From positions 1 to 64,000 of the forward strand of contig NZ_PZKN01000018.1 in assembly GCF_003046795.1 (NCBI RefSeq): 64,000 bases of DNA, written 5' to 3'. Shown here piece by piece: positions 17,141 through 25,693 of the stretch. Position 1 is the stretch's first letter. Each line of letters starts with the position of its first letter. The notes beneath the pieces are model-generated. The model was not told the DNA's origin. It saw nothing but the letters and a program-made list of their open reading frames with translations, and did not search any database. The position numbers were made by a program, and so were the translations under genes. The stretch comes from Desulfonatronum sp. SC1. GTDB taxonomy: Bacteria > Desulfobacterota > Desulfovibrionia > Desulfovibrionales > Desulfonatronaceae.

Positions 17141-17349
17141 TATATTAGAGCTGAAAACATGTCAATGGTGAATTTCAATCTCAAAAAGCTATGCCATATC
17201 AGGTTTTGACCAAGGGGCAAACGGTGGGCGAATATCTCCTCTATTCACCCACCCCAACAGTGAAGCAACTCTCGTCCTGGACGACGTCCGTCTGAAATAT
17301 TGCTCGAATATTTCTTGTTGGCCCCGTCACGATCGTGATGGATCACTGC

Positions 17350-19488
17350 CTAAAACCGAGCCCGTAGAGTCACACCGAAAGTCAATGGGTCGCCGGCCTG
17401 GCCCAGGGGATCCGAGCCCGGAAATTCAAAGGCCACGACTTCATAGTTCGTATCAAAGATGTTCCTTCCCCACAGCACGAGGTCGAAATTTTCGGTTTCC
17501 AGGCCCAGACTCATGTTCACCAGGTGGTAGGCGCTTTGCCTGAGGGTGTTCGCGTCGTTCCAGTAGAACGGGCCGACGCCGTTCACCTCGGCCCGGGCAA
17601 AGACGGACAACGGACTTTGATACCCGAACAGCGAGAACTCCTCCAGAATCGGCCTGCGGTATTGCAAAGCCAGGTTGTAGGTGTATTCCGGCGCCAAAGG
17701 CGTGGTCTTTTTGGAATAGTCCATGTCAGCCAGGGGATCGTCGTACGTAACGTATTCCGCGGCGGTGTACCCGAGCCCCGCCTCCAGGGACATGCCCGCG
17801 GCGAGCATTGCGCTGGATTCCACTTCAAACCCCATGCTTCTGGATTTGCCGGCGTTGCGGATGATCGTGTCCGCGGAGGGTAGCAACTGAACCACCTGTT
17901 GATCCCGCAGGTCGATGTAAAAAGCCGCGGCGTTGAGCAACAGCCGGTTGTCCAGCCACGCGGATTTGAACCCCACCTCGTAGTTCCAACTGTATTCAGG
18001 ATCAAAGGATGCATCGCCGGGCTCAAGATGCCCGGTGTTGAAGCCGCCGCTTCTGTAGCCCCGCGAGACCCCGGCATAGGTCATGAAGTCGGACGTCCAC
18101 CGGTACCCCAACTGGAATTTCGGCAGCCAGGCACCATTATCCGTGGACTCGTCCAGGGACGCGCCCCCCAAAATCATGCCTCCGGATTCCATGGACATGG
18201 CATGGTCCATGGAACTTTTCTCATAGTCGTAGCGCAGTCCGGCCGTGAGATCCAACCTGTCGAACAAGGTATAGGTCCCTTGGCCAAAGATCGCGGCCCC
18301 CCGTGTCGTGAGGTCGGAGCTGGTCTTCCGGTCAAGGGCCATGCCCGGCAGGGCCACGTCCGGAGCAAAGGACATGGTCAGTTTGTGCTCCTTTTTGGAA
18401 CTGAACCCGTAGAGTCCGGTCAGCCACTTGAAGTTCGCTCCGTCATCCAACGAGGCAAACCGCAACTCCTGGGAGAACTGGCCGTCGTCAATGTCCTCGT
18501 GCGCGGTCATGAGCGGATAAATGGTGAAATCCTGATCATTATCCGCGACGTCTTCAAAATGGCGGTAAGCCGAGATGGACGTCAGCCTGAACCACGGGGC
18601 GTCGTAGGCCACGCGCAGGGAAGTGCCCACATGGTCCCGGTGGTTCCGACCCTCGTAGTCATAGGCCACATGATGGGGGTTGTTCCGGACCTCATCGAGT
18701 TTGGCCAAGGGAAACACGCCGTCGCGCAGGCGCTCCCCGTCCAGACTGTAAGTCACGTCCAGCTCGTCGGTAGGGGTCCAGCGCAGATGCATCCGACCGT
18801 TCAGGGAATCACGGTCGTCCACGTCCCTGCCCAGGTAGTCGTTGCGGCTGTAGCCGTCCCGTGTTTCCATACCGCCCGAGACGCCCAGATAGAGCTTGTC
18901 GTCCACCAGAGGGGTGCGCATGGACACGTTGGTGCGCAACAGATCGTAGTTGCCGAATGTCTGATCCAGCCCGACGCGAAAGACATTGTCCGGCTTCCTG
19001 GTGACGATGTTCACGACCCCGCCCAGGCTGTTGCGGCCGTACAGTGTCCCTTGCGGCCCGCGCAGCACCTCGATCCGTTCGATGTCGAAGAGATTGGCGT
19101 CGAACACCCGTGCATCCATGTAGTTCACGTCGTCAACGTAGAACCCGACCGCGGGATCGTTGTTCACCGCGCCGATTCCGCGCACGAACACGAACGAATT
19201 GCCGCGGAATCCCCAGTTGGAAATGAACAGGTTGGGTACCATCCGGGAGAAGTCCTGGATGGTCGTGATCCGCGCATCCTCAATCCGCGTCTCCGAGAAC
19301 GCGGTAATGCTCGCCGGAATGTCCTGCACGTTTTCGCTGCGCTTTTCCGCCGTGACCACCATGGGCTCAAGCTGAAGGGATTCCTCTTGGGCGGAATCCT
19401 GAGCCGGGACGGACACAGAGCTGAAAACAAGGGTCGCTGCAATCGCCAAAATCTTTGAGGCCATATCTTTTTTCCGAGTTGCAAACAT
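17350..19488 (-). CDS. FyuA-like TonB-dependent receptor (copy 2)
   Basis: A 712-residue paralogue of the receptor at 14212-16365. The start MFATRKKDMASKILAIAATL is preceded by AAGGAGAAACCA, and the signal peptide ends near SVSVPAQ. The plug has VVTAEKRSENVQDIPASIT, IERIEVLRGPQGTLYGRNSL and VVNIVTRKP, and the barrel ends FGVTLRARF. The two receptors share motif order and C-terminal architecture (WNDANTLRQS here, WDAANELRQS in copy 1). It follows its own methyltransferase gene by 101 bases. Divergence is high enough that the duplication is old or the cargo differs. Confidence 0.88.
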   Translation of the reverse strand: MFATRKKDMASKILAIAATLVFSSVSVPAQDSAQEESLQLEPMVVTAEKRSENVQDIPASITAFSETRIEDARITTIQDFSRMVPNLFISNWGFRGNSFVFVRGIGAVNNDPAVGFYVDDVNYMDARVFDANLFDIERIEVLRGPQGTLYGRNSLGGVVNIVTRKPDNVFRVGLDQTFGNYDLLRTNVSMRTPLVDDKLYLGVSGGMETRDGYSRNDYLGRDVDDRDSLNGRMHLRWTPTDELDVTYSLDGERLRDGVFPLAKLDEVRNNPHHVAYDYEGRNHRDHVGTSLRVAYDAPWFRLTSISAYRHFEDVADNDQDFTIYPLMTAHEDIDDGQFSQELRFASLDDGANFKWLTGLYGFSSKKEHKLTMSFAPDVALPGMALDRKTSSDLTTRGAAIFGQGTYTLFDRLDLTAGLRYDYEKSSMDHAMSMESGGMILGGASLDESTDNGAWLPKFQLGYRWTSDFMTYAGVSRGYRSGGFNTGHLEPGDASFDPEYSWNYEVGFKSAWLDNRLLLNAAAFYIDLRDQQVVQLLPSADTIIRNAGKSRSMGFEVESSAMLAAGMSLEAGLGYTAAEYVTYDDPLADMDYSKKTTPLAPEYTYNLALQYRRPILEEFSLFGYQSPLSVFARAEVNGVGPFYWNDANTLRQSAYHLVNMSLGLETENFDLVLWGRNIFDTNYEVVAFEFPGSDPLGQAGDPLTFGVTLRARF

Positions 19489-19589
19489 TGGTTTCTCCTT
19501 TTCACGAAAAAAAGTTCGCGGAAATTGCACGATTCTAAACTTCATTCTCATTTCACCATCATTGCGCCATGCACCAATGATGCGTTTCA

Positions 19590-20612
19590 TTACCCCTTGC
19601 GGGCAATATCCACGTCCATGTTGCCAATGGGCGTAGGTATGGTTCTGGAACGCACCCAGCGAAAGCCGCGGTCCACGGCCGCGTGGGCGATCCTGCCCTG
19701 AGGAAAGGTGTAGTCCATGCCCAGCATCATGGCCGGCATCACTGCCCCGAGCATGGTGTCCGGCTTTGTGCCTTCATGGGTCATTCCATCCTGAAAACCG
19801 ACGAAATATCCTCCGGGCTTCAACGCCCGAAACACCTTCGAGATCAGCTCTTCCAAACCGTGCAGCGCGAAATTCAGGGTCGCGCTGGCGAAAATCAGGT
19901 CGTACCCCTTGCCGATGTCTCCGGTGATGTAGTCTCCCGGCGCATACTCCACCCTGTCCGCCATGCCCCATTCATGAACAAATCTTTCGGCCGCCTCGAG
20001 CACCGCGGCCCTGTCCAATAAAACCGCCCGCAACGTCGGATGATCATGCAGCATGTACAAGGAAAACACTCCATGACCGCAGCCCATGTCCAGCATCTTG
20101 CCGAATTCTCCAAAACCCGGCAGCGTCTTGATGATATCAGCCACCTGCCTTCCCACGCCGCCAAAGACCCACCCCGCGGAATCCCTGGCTTCACGGGCCC
20201 ATAATGACTCGTCGGCAAAGTTCTGGACATCCTGGTCCGCATCCGGGCCGTTTTTCACCAAACCGGCCAACTTTTCCAGGGGGTTGAGCCCCGCATGCTG
20301 GGCCTGGAGCAGCAAGGGGCCGATGCACGTCGGTTCCGTGCTCACCAGAAAAAGCCGGGCAATGGGAAGGTTTCGGTAGCGCCCTCCTTGTTTTTCCAGA
20401 AGATCCATGGTCGCCAGGGCGTCCAGCAGACGGCGGGTGTTCTCCGGATGCGTGCCCAGCCGCGTTGCGACCTGTTCCGTGGACGCGAATTCCGTCAGGA
20501 TGTCGAAAACCTTGAATCGGATGCCGCAATTCATGAACGCCGCTTTCAACGGTCCCATGGCCAGTTCATGCAGGGGCCGGTAACTGAGATCAACCGCGGG
20601 TAGTGTTTTCAT
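19590..20612 (-). CDS. O-methyltransferase-fold SAM methyltransferase (copy 2)
   Basis: A 340-residue paralogue of the methyltransferase at 13024-14040. The dimerisation domain includes IRFKVFDILTEFASTEQVAT. The SAM motif is LDMGCGHG (174-181), with acidic VLLDRA and APGDYITGDIG following, and H251 in FALHGLEEL at the presumed catalytic position. Both copies end in a near-identical MDVDIARK/MDLDVARK tail and share HEGTKPD/HERTRPD, so they form one subfamily. The gene precedes receptor copy 2 on the same strand, the reverse order from copy 1. It is cytoplasmic, with the substrate unknown. Confidence 0.82.
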   Translation of the reverse strand: MKTLPAVDLSYRPLHELAMGPLKAAFMNCGIRFKVFDILTEFASTEQVATRLGTHPENTRRLLDALATMDLLEKQGGRYRNLPIARLFLVSTEPTCIGPLLLQAQHAGLNPLEKLAGLVKNGPDADQDVQNFADESLWAREARDSAGWVFGGVGRQVADIIKTLPGFGEFGKMLDMGCGHGVFSLYMLHDHPTLRAVLLDRAAVLEAAERFVHEWGMADRVEYAPGDYITGDIGKGYDLIFASATLNFALHGLEELISKVFRALKPGGYFVGFQDGMTHEGTKPDTMLGAVMPAMMLGMDYTFPQGRIAHAAVDRGFRWVRSRTIPTPIGNMDVDIARKG

Positions 20613-20814
20613 TCTCCCTTCCTTTGTTCAACTTGGCTTCGCGTTGAGTGCTTCGGACGCACAATACCGGGCGCTCCCGGCCGTCCCGTGAACATTTTCA
20701 GGCGGCAGAATCGCTGTTATTCGTCCCTGTGTCGAACACATGGCGAAACAATGCTGTCATTTGGCGAACAAAGAAAAAGAGAAGGCGGCGGTATCCGGCG
20801 AGAGCCGGGCATGG

Positions 20815-21819
20815 TCAGACGTCTGGGCAGAAGATTGTCTTGCGGCTTAAGACTTCCTTGAGGCAGGCGCTGGGCTGAACTCCGAAATGGGCCAGAAAGG
20901 AGCGGGCAAAATGACTCGGGCTGCTGAACCCGGTGGCGTAGGCGATTTCCGTGATGTTCATCTCGCCTTCATGGATCAGCAGCCAGCCCTGTTCCAGGCG
21001 CTGCCGACGCAGATACTCGAAAAGCGTGGTCCCATGAACGGCCTTGAAGGCCTTGTTCAGCGAGGTATGCGCCATGCCCACGGCACGGGCTATTTCAAAC
21101 AGAGATGGAGGATCGTGCAGATTTTGCAGCAGCATTTCCCTGGCCAGACGGACGCGTTCCCTGTCCGCTCGGCTGGGTGTGGGGCGGCAATTGTTTCCGG
21201 AGAACCGGGCCATTTGCAGCGCCACGAGTTCCAGGGCCTTGCTTTCAACAAATATGCTCCTGGTCAGGCCGTGATAGGGGCAGGCCAGCAATTGCCCGAC
21301 CACGACGTGCATGGCCGGGGTCATCCCGTTCGGTTGATAGTAATGGTTCCCGCCGCTCCCCCGCAGATGCTCCAGCAGCTCCGGGGCGTGAATGTCCGTC
21401 TGTTCCGAAAGATAGCGATCGAAGAGGCTTAACTCGACATGCAAAGCCGCAACGCGGATCGGCACATGCGCGGGAAATTCCATGACGCCGTGGGACCGGG
21501 GAAACGCGCAAACCACGTTCGCTCCAGGTCGGGCGGCGATCCTGCTCTCGCCGTCGTGATGGGCGACCGTGTAACGAGCCTGGCCGGACGCATGAAAGGA
21601 AAACTCGAAAGGAACCAGGTCGGTCTCAAACTCGATCCGGACCGGCTCCCGTGCGATGAAATCCGCCAGAATGAGCTTCAGGCCTGGCCTGACGTCGATT
21701 TGTCGCGCCCAAGAGCCTACCGCCTCGGGAGTATCTCCCCTCATCTTCGTGGTTTTGAGGGTGCCATCGTCCTGCTTGGGCGGATTTTTCGCCCCATCGT
21801 CTTCAAGCCTCGCGTCCAT
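20815..21819 (-). CDS. AraC-family regulator, PchR-like
   Basis: A 334-residue regulator. The N-terminal sensing domain (about 40-210) contains FEFSFHASGQARYTVAHH and PIRVAALHVELSLFDRYL. The C-terminal 100 residues hold two helix-turn-helix units (SLFEIARAVGMAHTSLNKAF; ITEIAYATGFSSPSHFARSF). This arrangement and the motif SPSHFARSFLAHFGVQPS are typical of PchR/YbtA-type activators of siderophore receptor genes. It lies just upstream of the methyltransferase/receptor copy 2 genes on the same strand and probably activates them. Unlike the remnant at 6947-7672, it is complete. Confidence 0.88.
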   Translation of the reverse strand: MDARLEDDGAKNPPKQDDGTLKTTKMRGDTPEAVGSWARQIDVRPGLKLILADFIAREPVRIEFETDLVPFEFSFHASGQARYTVAHHDGESRIAARPGANVVCAFPRSHGVMEFPAHVPIRVAALHVELSLFDRYLSEQTDIHAPELLEHLRGSGGNHYYQPNGMTPAMHVVVGQLLACPYHGLTRSIFVESKALELVALQMARFSGNNCRPTPSRADRERVRLAREMLLQNLHDPPSLFEIARAVGMAHTSLNKAFKAVHGTTLFEYLRRQRLEQGWLLIHEGEMNITEIAYATGFSSPSHFARSFLAHFGVQPSACLKEVLSRKTIFCPDV

Positions 21820-22123
21820 GCCGACATTGTCTCCGCATACGAATCTTGAGTTGGGAGATGATAAGAAATTGACGGAAGGCTTACAAAGCAGTCAGTGGCA
21901 TCAAATAATACTACAGCGAAACTTCATGCTTTGATTAGCAAGACGGCCTGATTGTGGCCCACGGAACACACGGAAATACACGGAAAACCTGGGAACAAGG
22001 GAATCTTGGCCTCGTCATTTTCAAGAGCTTCCGCAAAGTATCGCTGTAGTGATAACGACAGGCGGTCATTGTCGAATTGATGTTCGGATCATGGCCGCCT
22101 GTCGTTGATATTTCGGATGCGCC
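21820..22123. other. Intergenic stretch with an inverted repeat
   Basis: No gene is seen. AACGACAGGCGG at 22056-22067 is matched in inverse by CCGCCTGTCGTT at 22096-22107, a 12-bp perfect stem with a loop of about 28 bases just after the receptor stop. There is no T-run, so an intrinsic terminator is not clear. Short direct repeats of CACGGAA(A)TACACGGAAA type lie near 21961-21986. Confidence 0.5.
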
Positions 22124-24028
22124 TCAGAACTTCGCCGACACTCCGACGTAGAACGTGGTTGGCTCGATTTGGACCACGTCGTCCCGCTCAATGCGCTTGT
22201 CGAAGATATTGTCCACTCCGGCAAAGATTTCGAAGTTTTCGCCGAAGCCCTTGGCCAGGTAGGTTCCGAACAAGGGGTAGGAATAGCTGTCGCCGTCCGC
22301 GTAGGTCATCCGGCCGACGTAGGACATCCGGAGGTTGGCCCGCAGCCGCCATTCCGGCAGCTCGTAACCCAGCTTCACGAACCCCTTGTACTTGGGCATG
22401 CCGCCGATGTCCTCGCCTCCGGTTTTGTTGTCCACGTCCTGCCAGGTCAGATTGCCGTCCAGGGAAAAACCCAGGGGCAGCCGGACTCCGGCCTCGGCCT
22501 CAAGGCCTTTGATGTCGGCCTCGGCGATGTTCCGGTACTCGAACATGCTGCGCCGATCCGAGCCCGCGCCCTCGGTGCGCAGGAACACGGTCTCGATCAG
22601 GTCGTCCACCTCGGTATAAAACCCGGTCAGCCCGCCCCAGAACGGGCCGTGCTCACCCTCCACCCCCAACTCGTAGCTGGTGGACTTCTCCGCTTTCAGG
22701 TCCGGATTGGCCTGGAACACCTCCTGCCCCCTGCGCCGAAACGAGGTTACATACAGTTCGGTCAGGGAAGGGGCACGGAATCCCTGGCCCACGGAGCCTT
22801 TCAAACGCAGACCGTCCGTAAGGGTGTAGACCAGGGAACCGCGCGGGCTCCATTGATCGCCAAAGGCGGAATGATGGTCATAGCGCACCCCCAGGACCAC
22901 GTAGAGTGGATCGAGGAGATGAAACTCGTCCTGGAGCAGGACGCTGACATTGTCCACGTCCTTGTCCGTCCGCAGCTGCATCTGCGTATCGTCCAGTTCA
23001 TCCCGGCGATATTCCGCGCCCACGGTCACCAGGTGATCGCTCAGGACCAGGGCGCTGTAGCGGGCCTCGGCCTGGGTCGTGAACTGCTTCGTATTTCGCT
23101 CCCCAGAGGCGGCAAAGGGGGCAAATCCTAACTCGTTCCTGAATTCAGAGCGATTGACCCGGAGCATGAGCTGGTCCGCGTCCCGCAACTGTGCGTCGTA
23201 TTGCACGTAGTAGCCCCAGCGTTCCTCGTCCGCTTTGCGCTCCCTGGCCTGCTGTTCGTAAAACTGGTCGCCGGTGTAGGTGTTGTCCATGTACTCCAGG
23301 CCCGCGGAAAGGGTCTGGTAATCGGTGAGGTCAAAGGCAAAGCGTCCGGCCAGAAACCCGGGCTTCTCCTTGAAGCCGTCGTCGGGCAGGCTGCCGGACT
23401 TGTCCCAGCCGTCCTTGTGCCGCAATTCGCCGGACAAAAGAAAGCGAAACCGGTCCATGGGGCCTCCGACCAAACCGCTGCCCACGTATTCCTTGGCTTC
23501 GTCGTCCCGATTCACCCCGAACTGGCCCTGGACCGCTCCGGTCCACTCTCTGGGCGCGGCCTTGGTGATGATGTTCACCACCCCGCCCAGGGCATCGCTG
23601 CCGTACAGGGCCGAAGCCGGGCCCCGCACGATTTCGATACGCTCAACCATCACCGTGGGAATCTGGCGCAGATCCACCATGTCGTTGAAACCAAAAGCCA
23701 GACGTCGTCCATCCAGCAGAACCAGGGTGTGCTTGCTGCGCGCCCCGCGGATGCTGGGGACCTGCACCCGGCCGGACTCCCGGGACACCACCAGGCCCAC
23801 CGCTGCTTCCAGGGCCTCGGCCACGGTCAGGGCGTTCAGATCCTGGATATCCCGGGCCGTGATCACCTCCACGGCTCCCGGAGCGTCCAGGATGGTTTTC
23901 GCTGTTCCCGTGGCGGAAACCACCACCTCGTCCAGTCGTTGCGGCGCCTCCTCCTGAGCGGCCCAAACCGGACCTCCCCCCAGAGCGGCCACGACACCCA
24001 CCGCCGCGATCCACGCTTTCCAAACCAT
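22124..24028 (-). CDS. FepA/CirA-like TonB-dependent receptor
   Basis: A 634-residue outer-membrane receptor with signal peptide MVWKAWIAAVGVVAALGGGPVWA, TonB-box region RLDEVVVSATGTAKTILDAP, a plug with VERIEIVRGPASALYGSDAL and VVNIITKA, and a barrel ending TFYVGVSAKF. ATG 24028 is preceded by GGAGGAAGGA. The short plug and RGARSKHTLVLLDGRRL resemble receptors for catecholate siderophores, colicins or cobalamin rather than the FyuA-like pair next door. The exported FmdE-like gene follows upstream on the same strand, only 75 bases away, so the two probably form an operon. Confidence 0.87.
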   Translation of the reverse strand: MVWKAWIAAVGVVAALGGGPVWAAQEEAPQRLDEVVVSATGTAKTILDAPGAVEVITARDIQDLNALTVAEALEAAVGLVVSRESGRVQVPSIRGARSKHTLVLLDGRRLAFGFNDMVDLRQIPTVMVERIEIVRGPASALYGSDALGGVVNIITKAAPREWTGAVQGQFGVNRDDEAKEYVGSGLVGGPMDRFRFLLSGELRHKDGWDKSGSLPDDGFKEKPGFLAGRFAFDLTDYQTLSAGLEYMDNTYTGDQFYEQQARERKADEERWGYYVQYDAQLRDADQLMLRVNRSEFRNELGFAPFAASGERNTKQFTTQAEARYSALVLSDHLVTVGAEYRRDELDDTQMQLRTDKDVDNVSVLLQDEFHLLDPLYVVLGVRYDHHSAFGDQWSPRGSLVYTLTDGLRLKGSVGQGFRAPSLTELYVTSFRRRGQEVFQANPDLKAEKSTSYELGVEGEHGPFWGGLTGFYTEVDDLIETVFLRTEGAGSDRRSMFEYRNIAEADIKGLEAEAGVRLPLGFSLDGNLTWQDVDNKTGGEDIGGMPKYKGFVKLGYELPEWRLRANLRMSYVGRMTYADGDSYSYPLFGTYLAKGFGENFEIFAGVDNIFDKRIERDDVVQIEPTTFYVGVSAKF

Positions 24029-24103
24029 TCCTTCCTCCATTATGCGTTACATGCCCACTAATCGGACTGTTTGCATCCAGCACCCTGGCCGTCGGACCTT
24101 CAC

Positions 24104-24820
24104 CTACTCCGTCGTCTGCGATTGTCGGCTGGCCCGTCGCTGCTCCCGGATCAACCGGTCCATCTCGCCCTGTTCCATGTGTCCCCAGAAAACAAAGGTG
24201 TAGACTTCCGGCTCTCCGAACAATTCCTCCAGCGTCATTCCGGGAAACGTATCGATCACATGCCGCCGATCACGCTTGCGCTTTTCAGCCTCGGCCTCGG
24301 TAATGGTGCCGTCTTTGGCCTTTTCCCGCAGTTGAAACCAGTCGCCCGGCCACAAACCGTCCCGCAGCCGCATGGTCACGCCCTTCATCGTGGACTTGCG
24401 ATAAAACTGAAAAGCGAAATTTTCCGCGCCCATTTCAATACCCGCGGGTGGCCATGTGCGCTGGGACTTATCCTCGCCCTTCATGACCAGGTCAAAAAGG
24501 TCCATGGGGCCGCCGGCCGACCTGCTGATCACCATCAGGTCGTCCAGATTCGGGGTTTCTTCGCCGAACAAGATCTCCAGGCCGTAGCGCACGGCCATAA
24601 AGCCCAATGTCGCGCCCGGACAGGCGTTTCCATGGAAATCATAGGCATCGCACAGACTGATAAGGCGTTCCTGTCCGCCCTGAATCACTGTCAGCGGCGG
24701 CAGATCCCGCGCCGATTGGGGATACTCCGCCTTCTCCGCCCAGGCCGCCCCAGCCATGGCAACCACCATGGACATGAACAGACATCCGATGTTCCAACGC
24801 AATACCGTCTTCCAAGTCAT
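24104..24820 (-). CDS. Exported FmdE-like protein
   Basis: A 238-residue protein with signal peptide MTWKTVLRWNIGCLFMSMVVAMAGAAWA, so probably periplasmic. The mature part has the FmdE core CDAYDFHGNACPGATLGFMA, where the His-x-x-x-Cys-Pro-Gly block is the family's metal or cofactor-linked signature, and later FFGEPEV-like and HMEQGEMDRLIREQ segments. FmdE was named from the formylmethanofuran dehydrogenase operon, but exported FmdE-like proteins beside TonB receptors have no settled function; metal or metal-chelate handling is a plausible inference. ATG 24820 follows GGAGGAAGC; a start nine codons upstream is weaker. Confidence 0.75.
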   Translation of the reverse strand: MTWKTVLRWNIGCLFMSMVVAMAGAAWAEKAEYPQSARDLPPLTVIQGGQERLISLCDAYDFHGNACPGATLGFMAVRYGLEILFGEETPNLDDLMVISRSAGGPMDLFDLVMKGEDKSQRTWPPAGIEMGAENFAFQFYRKSTMKGVTMRLRDGLWPGDWFQLREKAKDGTITEAEAEKRKRDRRHVIDTFPGMTLEELFGEPEVYTFVFWGHMEQGEMDRLIREQRRASRQSQTTE

Positions 24821-24847
24821 GCTTCCTCCAAACAGGTTGATGTTCAT

Positions 24848-25693
24848 GATATTGTTTCCTGCCTTGATTGCTTATTTTTTCGGGATTTTATCGATGACCA
24901 TCACTTCCTCGAGATATTGAAGACATGGAATCGCAACAGAAAAACCTACGATAAAGAAACCGAAATTCTTTTTCATTACTGGCCGATACTTTTCTCAAAC
25001 ATGATTAGCCAACAGACTTCTTTCATTTTTCGGGATATTCGACTATTTTGGTACGTATTTTTTCATAAAATCGAAAAATGACCTCAAAAGCAACGAGTGG
25101 GATTCAAATAGAGAAGAATATCCTGACTGTCAACAAATCTGATAGCCACTTTCAAAATCCAAGCATTCTTCCCGGGTCACGCCCCTCACTTCTCCGAACT
25201 CACCGGCTTCAGGCGCCAATTCCCCAGCTAGACGCAACCTTCCTCCACTTGTTCGGACATCGGGGTCCAGCGCCAGGAGCCGGATGCCGAACGCAGCATG
25301 GCAATGGTCGACAAGCGGAGTACGCATATAAAACCCAAAGGCGTCTTGGGCGTACTCCAGGGTACTCTTTGCAAACACATTGACATGCCCGTCCATGCCT
25401 CGTTAACAGTCCGTCCGAAAGCATGACCTTTTCTTTACCTTCCCTTCCATTTTCCATTTTGGTCAAGGCTTGCTCCCCTGATATTACACCTGGCGAGGGA
25501 TTCCTTCATGCATCCGTGGGACGTTTTCCTTCGGGCATTCCCGAACCTGGATCATGCCGCGAGGTTGGCGTCGGCTCGGATCAGGCCGGATGAGAGTTGC
25601 CGGTCATGCTTGATGACTGATGGTGTGGTGTTCAGAAGCCGCGGATGAAAGAATCGAAATCGGAATCGGATTATCTTGAACGAGGAACTCCCC
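24848..25693. other. Long intergenic stretch holding a feoB remnant and a repeat arm
   Basis: The 24848-25130 part is AT-rich, with TTTTTCGGGAT twice (about 24874 and 25028), and probably carries the promoter of the FmdE-like/receptor operon. A feoB tail remnant follows (25255-25330). A single CGAT-type repeat arm lies at 25648-25668, before the deaminase start. No intact gene is visible. Confidence 0.55.
25255..25330 (-). pseudogene. Second degenerate feoB 3' remnant
   Basis: The plus-strand string GGTCCAGCGCCAGGAGCCGG at about 25264-25283 is identical to the intact feoB at about 10852-10871. The following bases (CGAACGCAGCATGGCAATGGTCGACAAG) remain recognisable as the segment encoding LATIVMLRSETGSWRW. 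Only about 75 bases survive. It lies at the far end of the receptor island from the other remnant. Confidence 0.7.

Noticed and set aside
17899-19458. 519-codon plus-strand open frame inside receptor copy 2
   Set aside because: Antisense shadow of a clear receptor gene.
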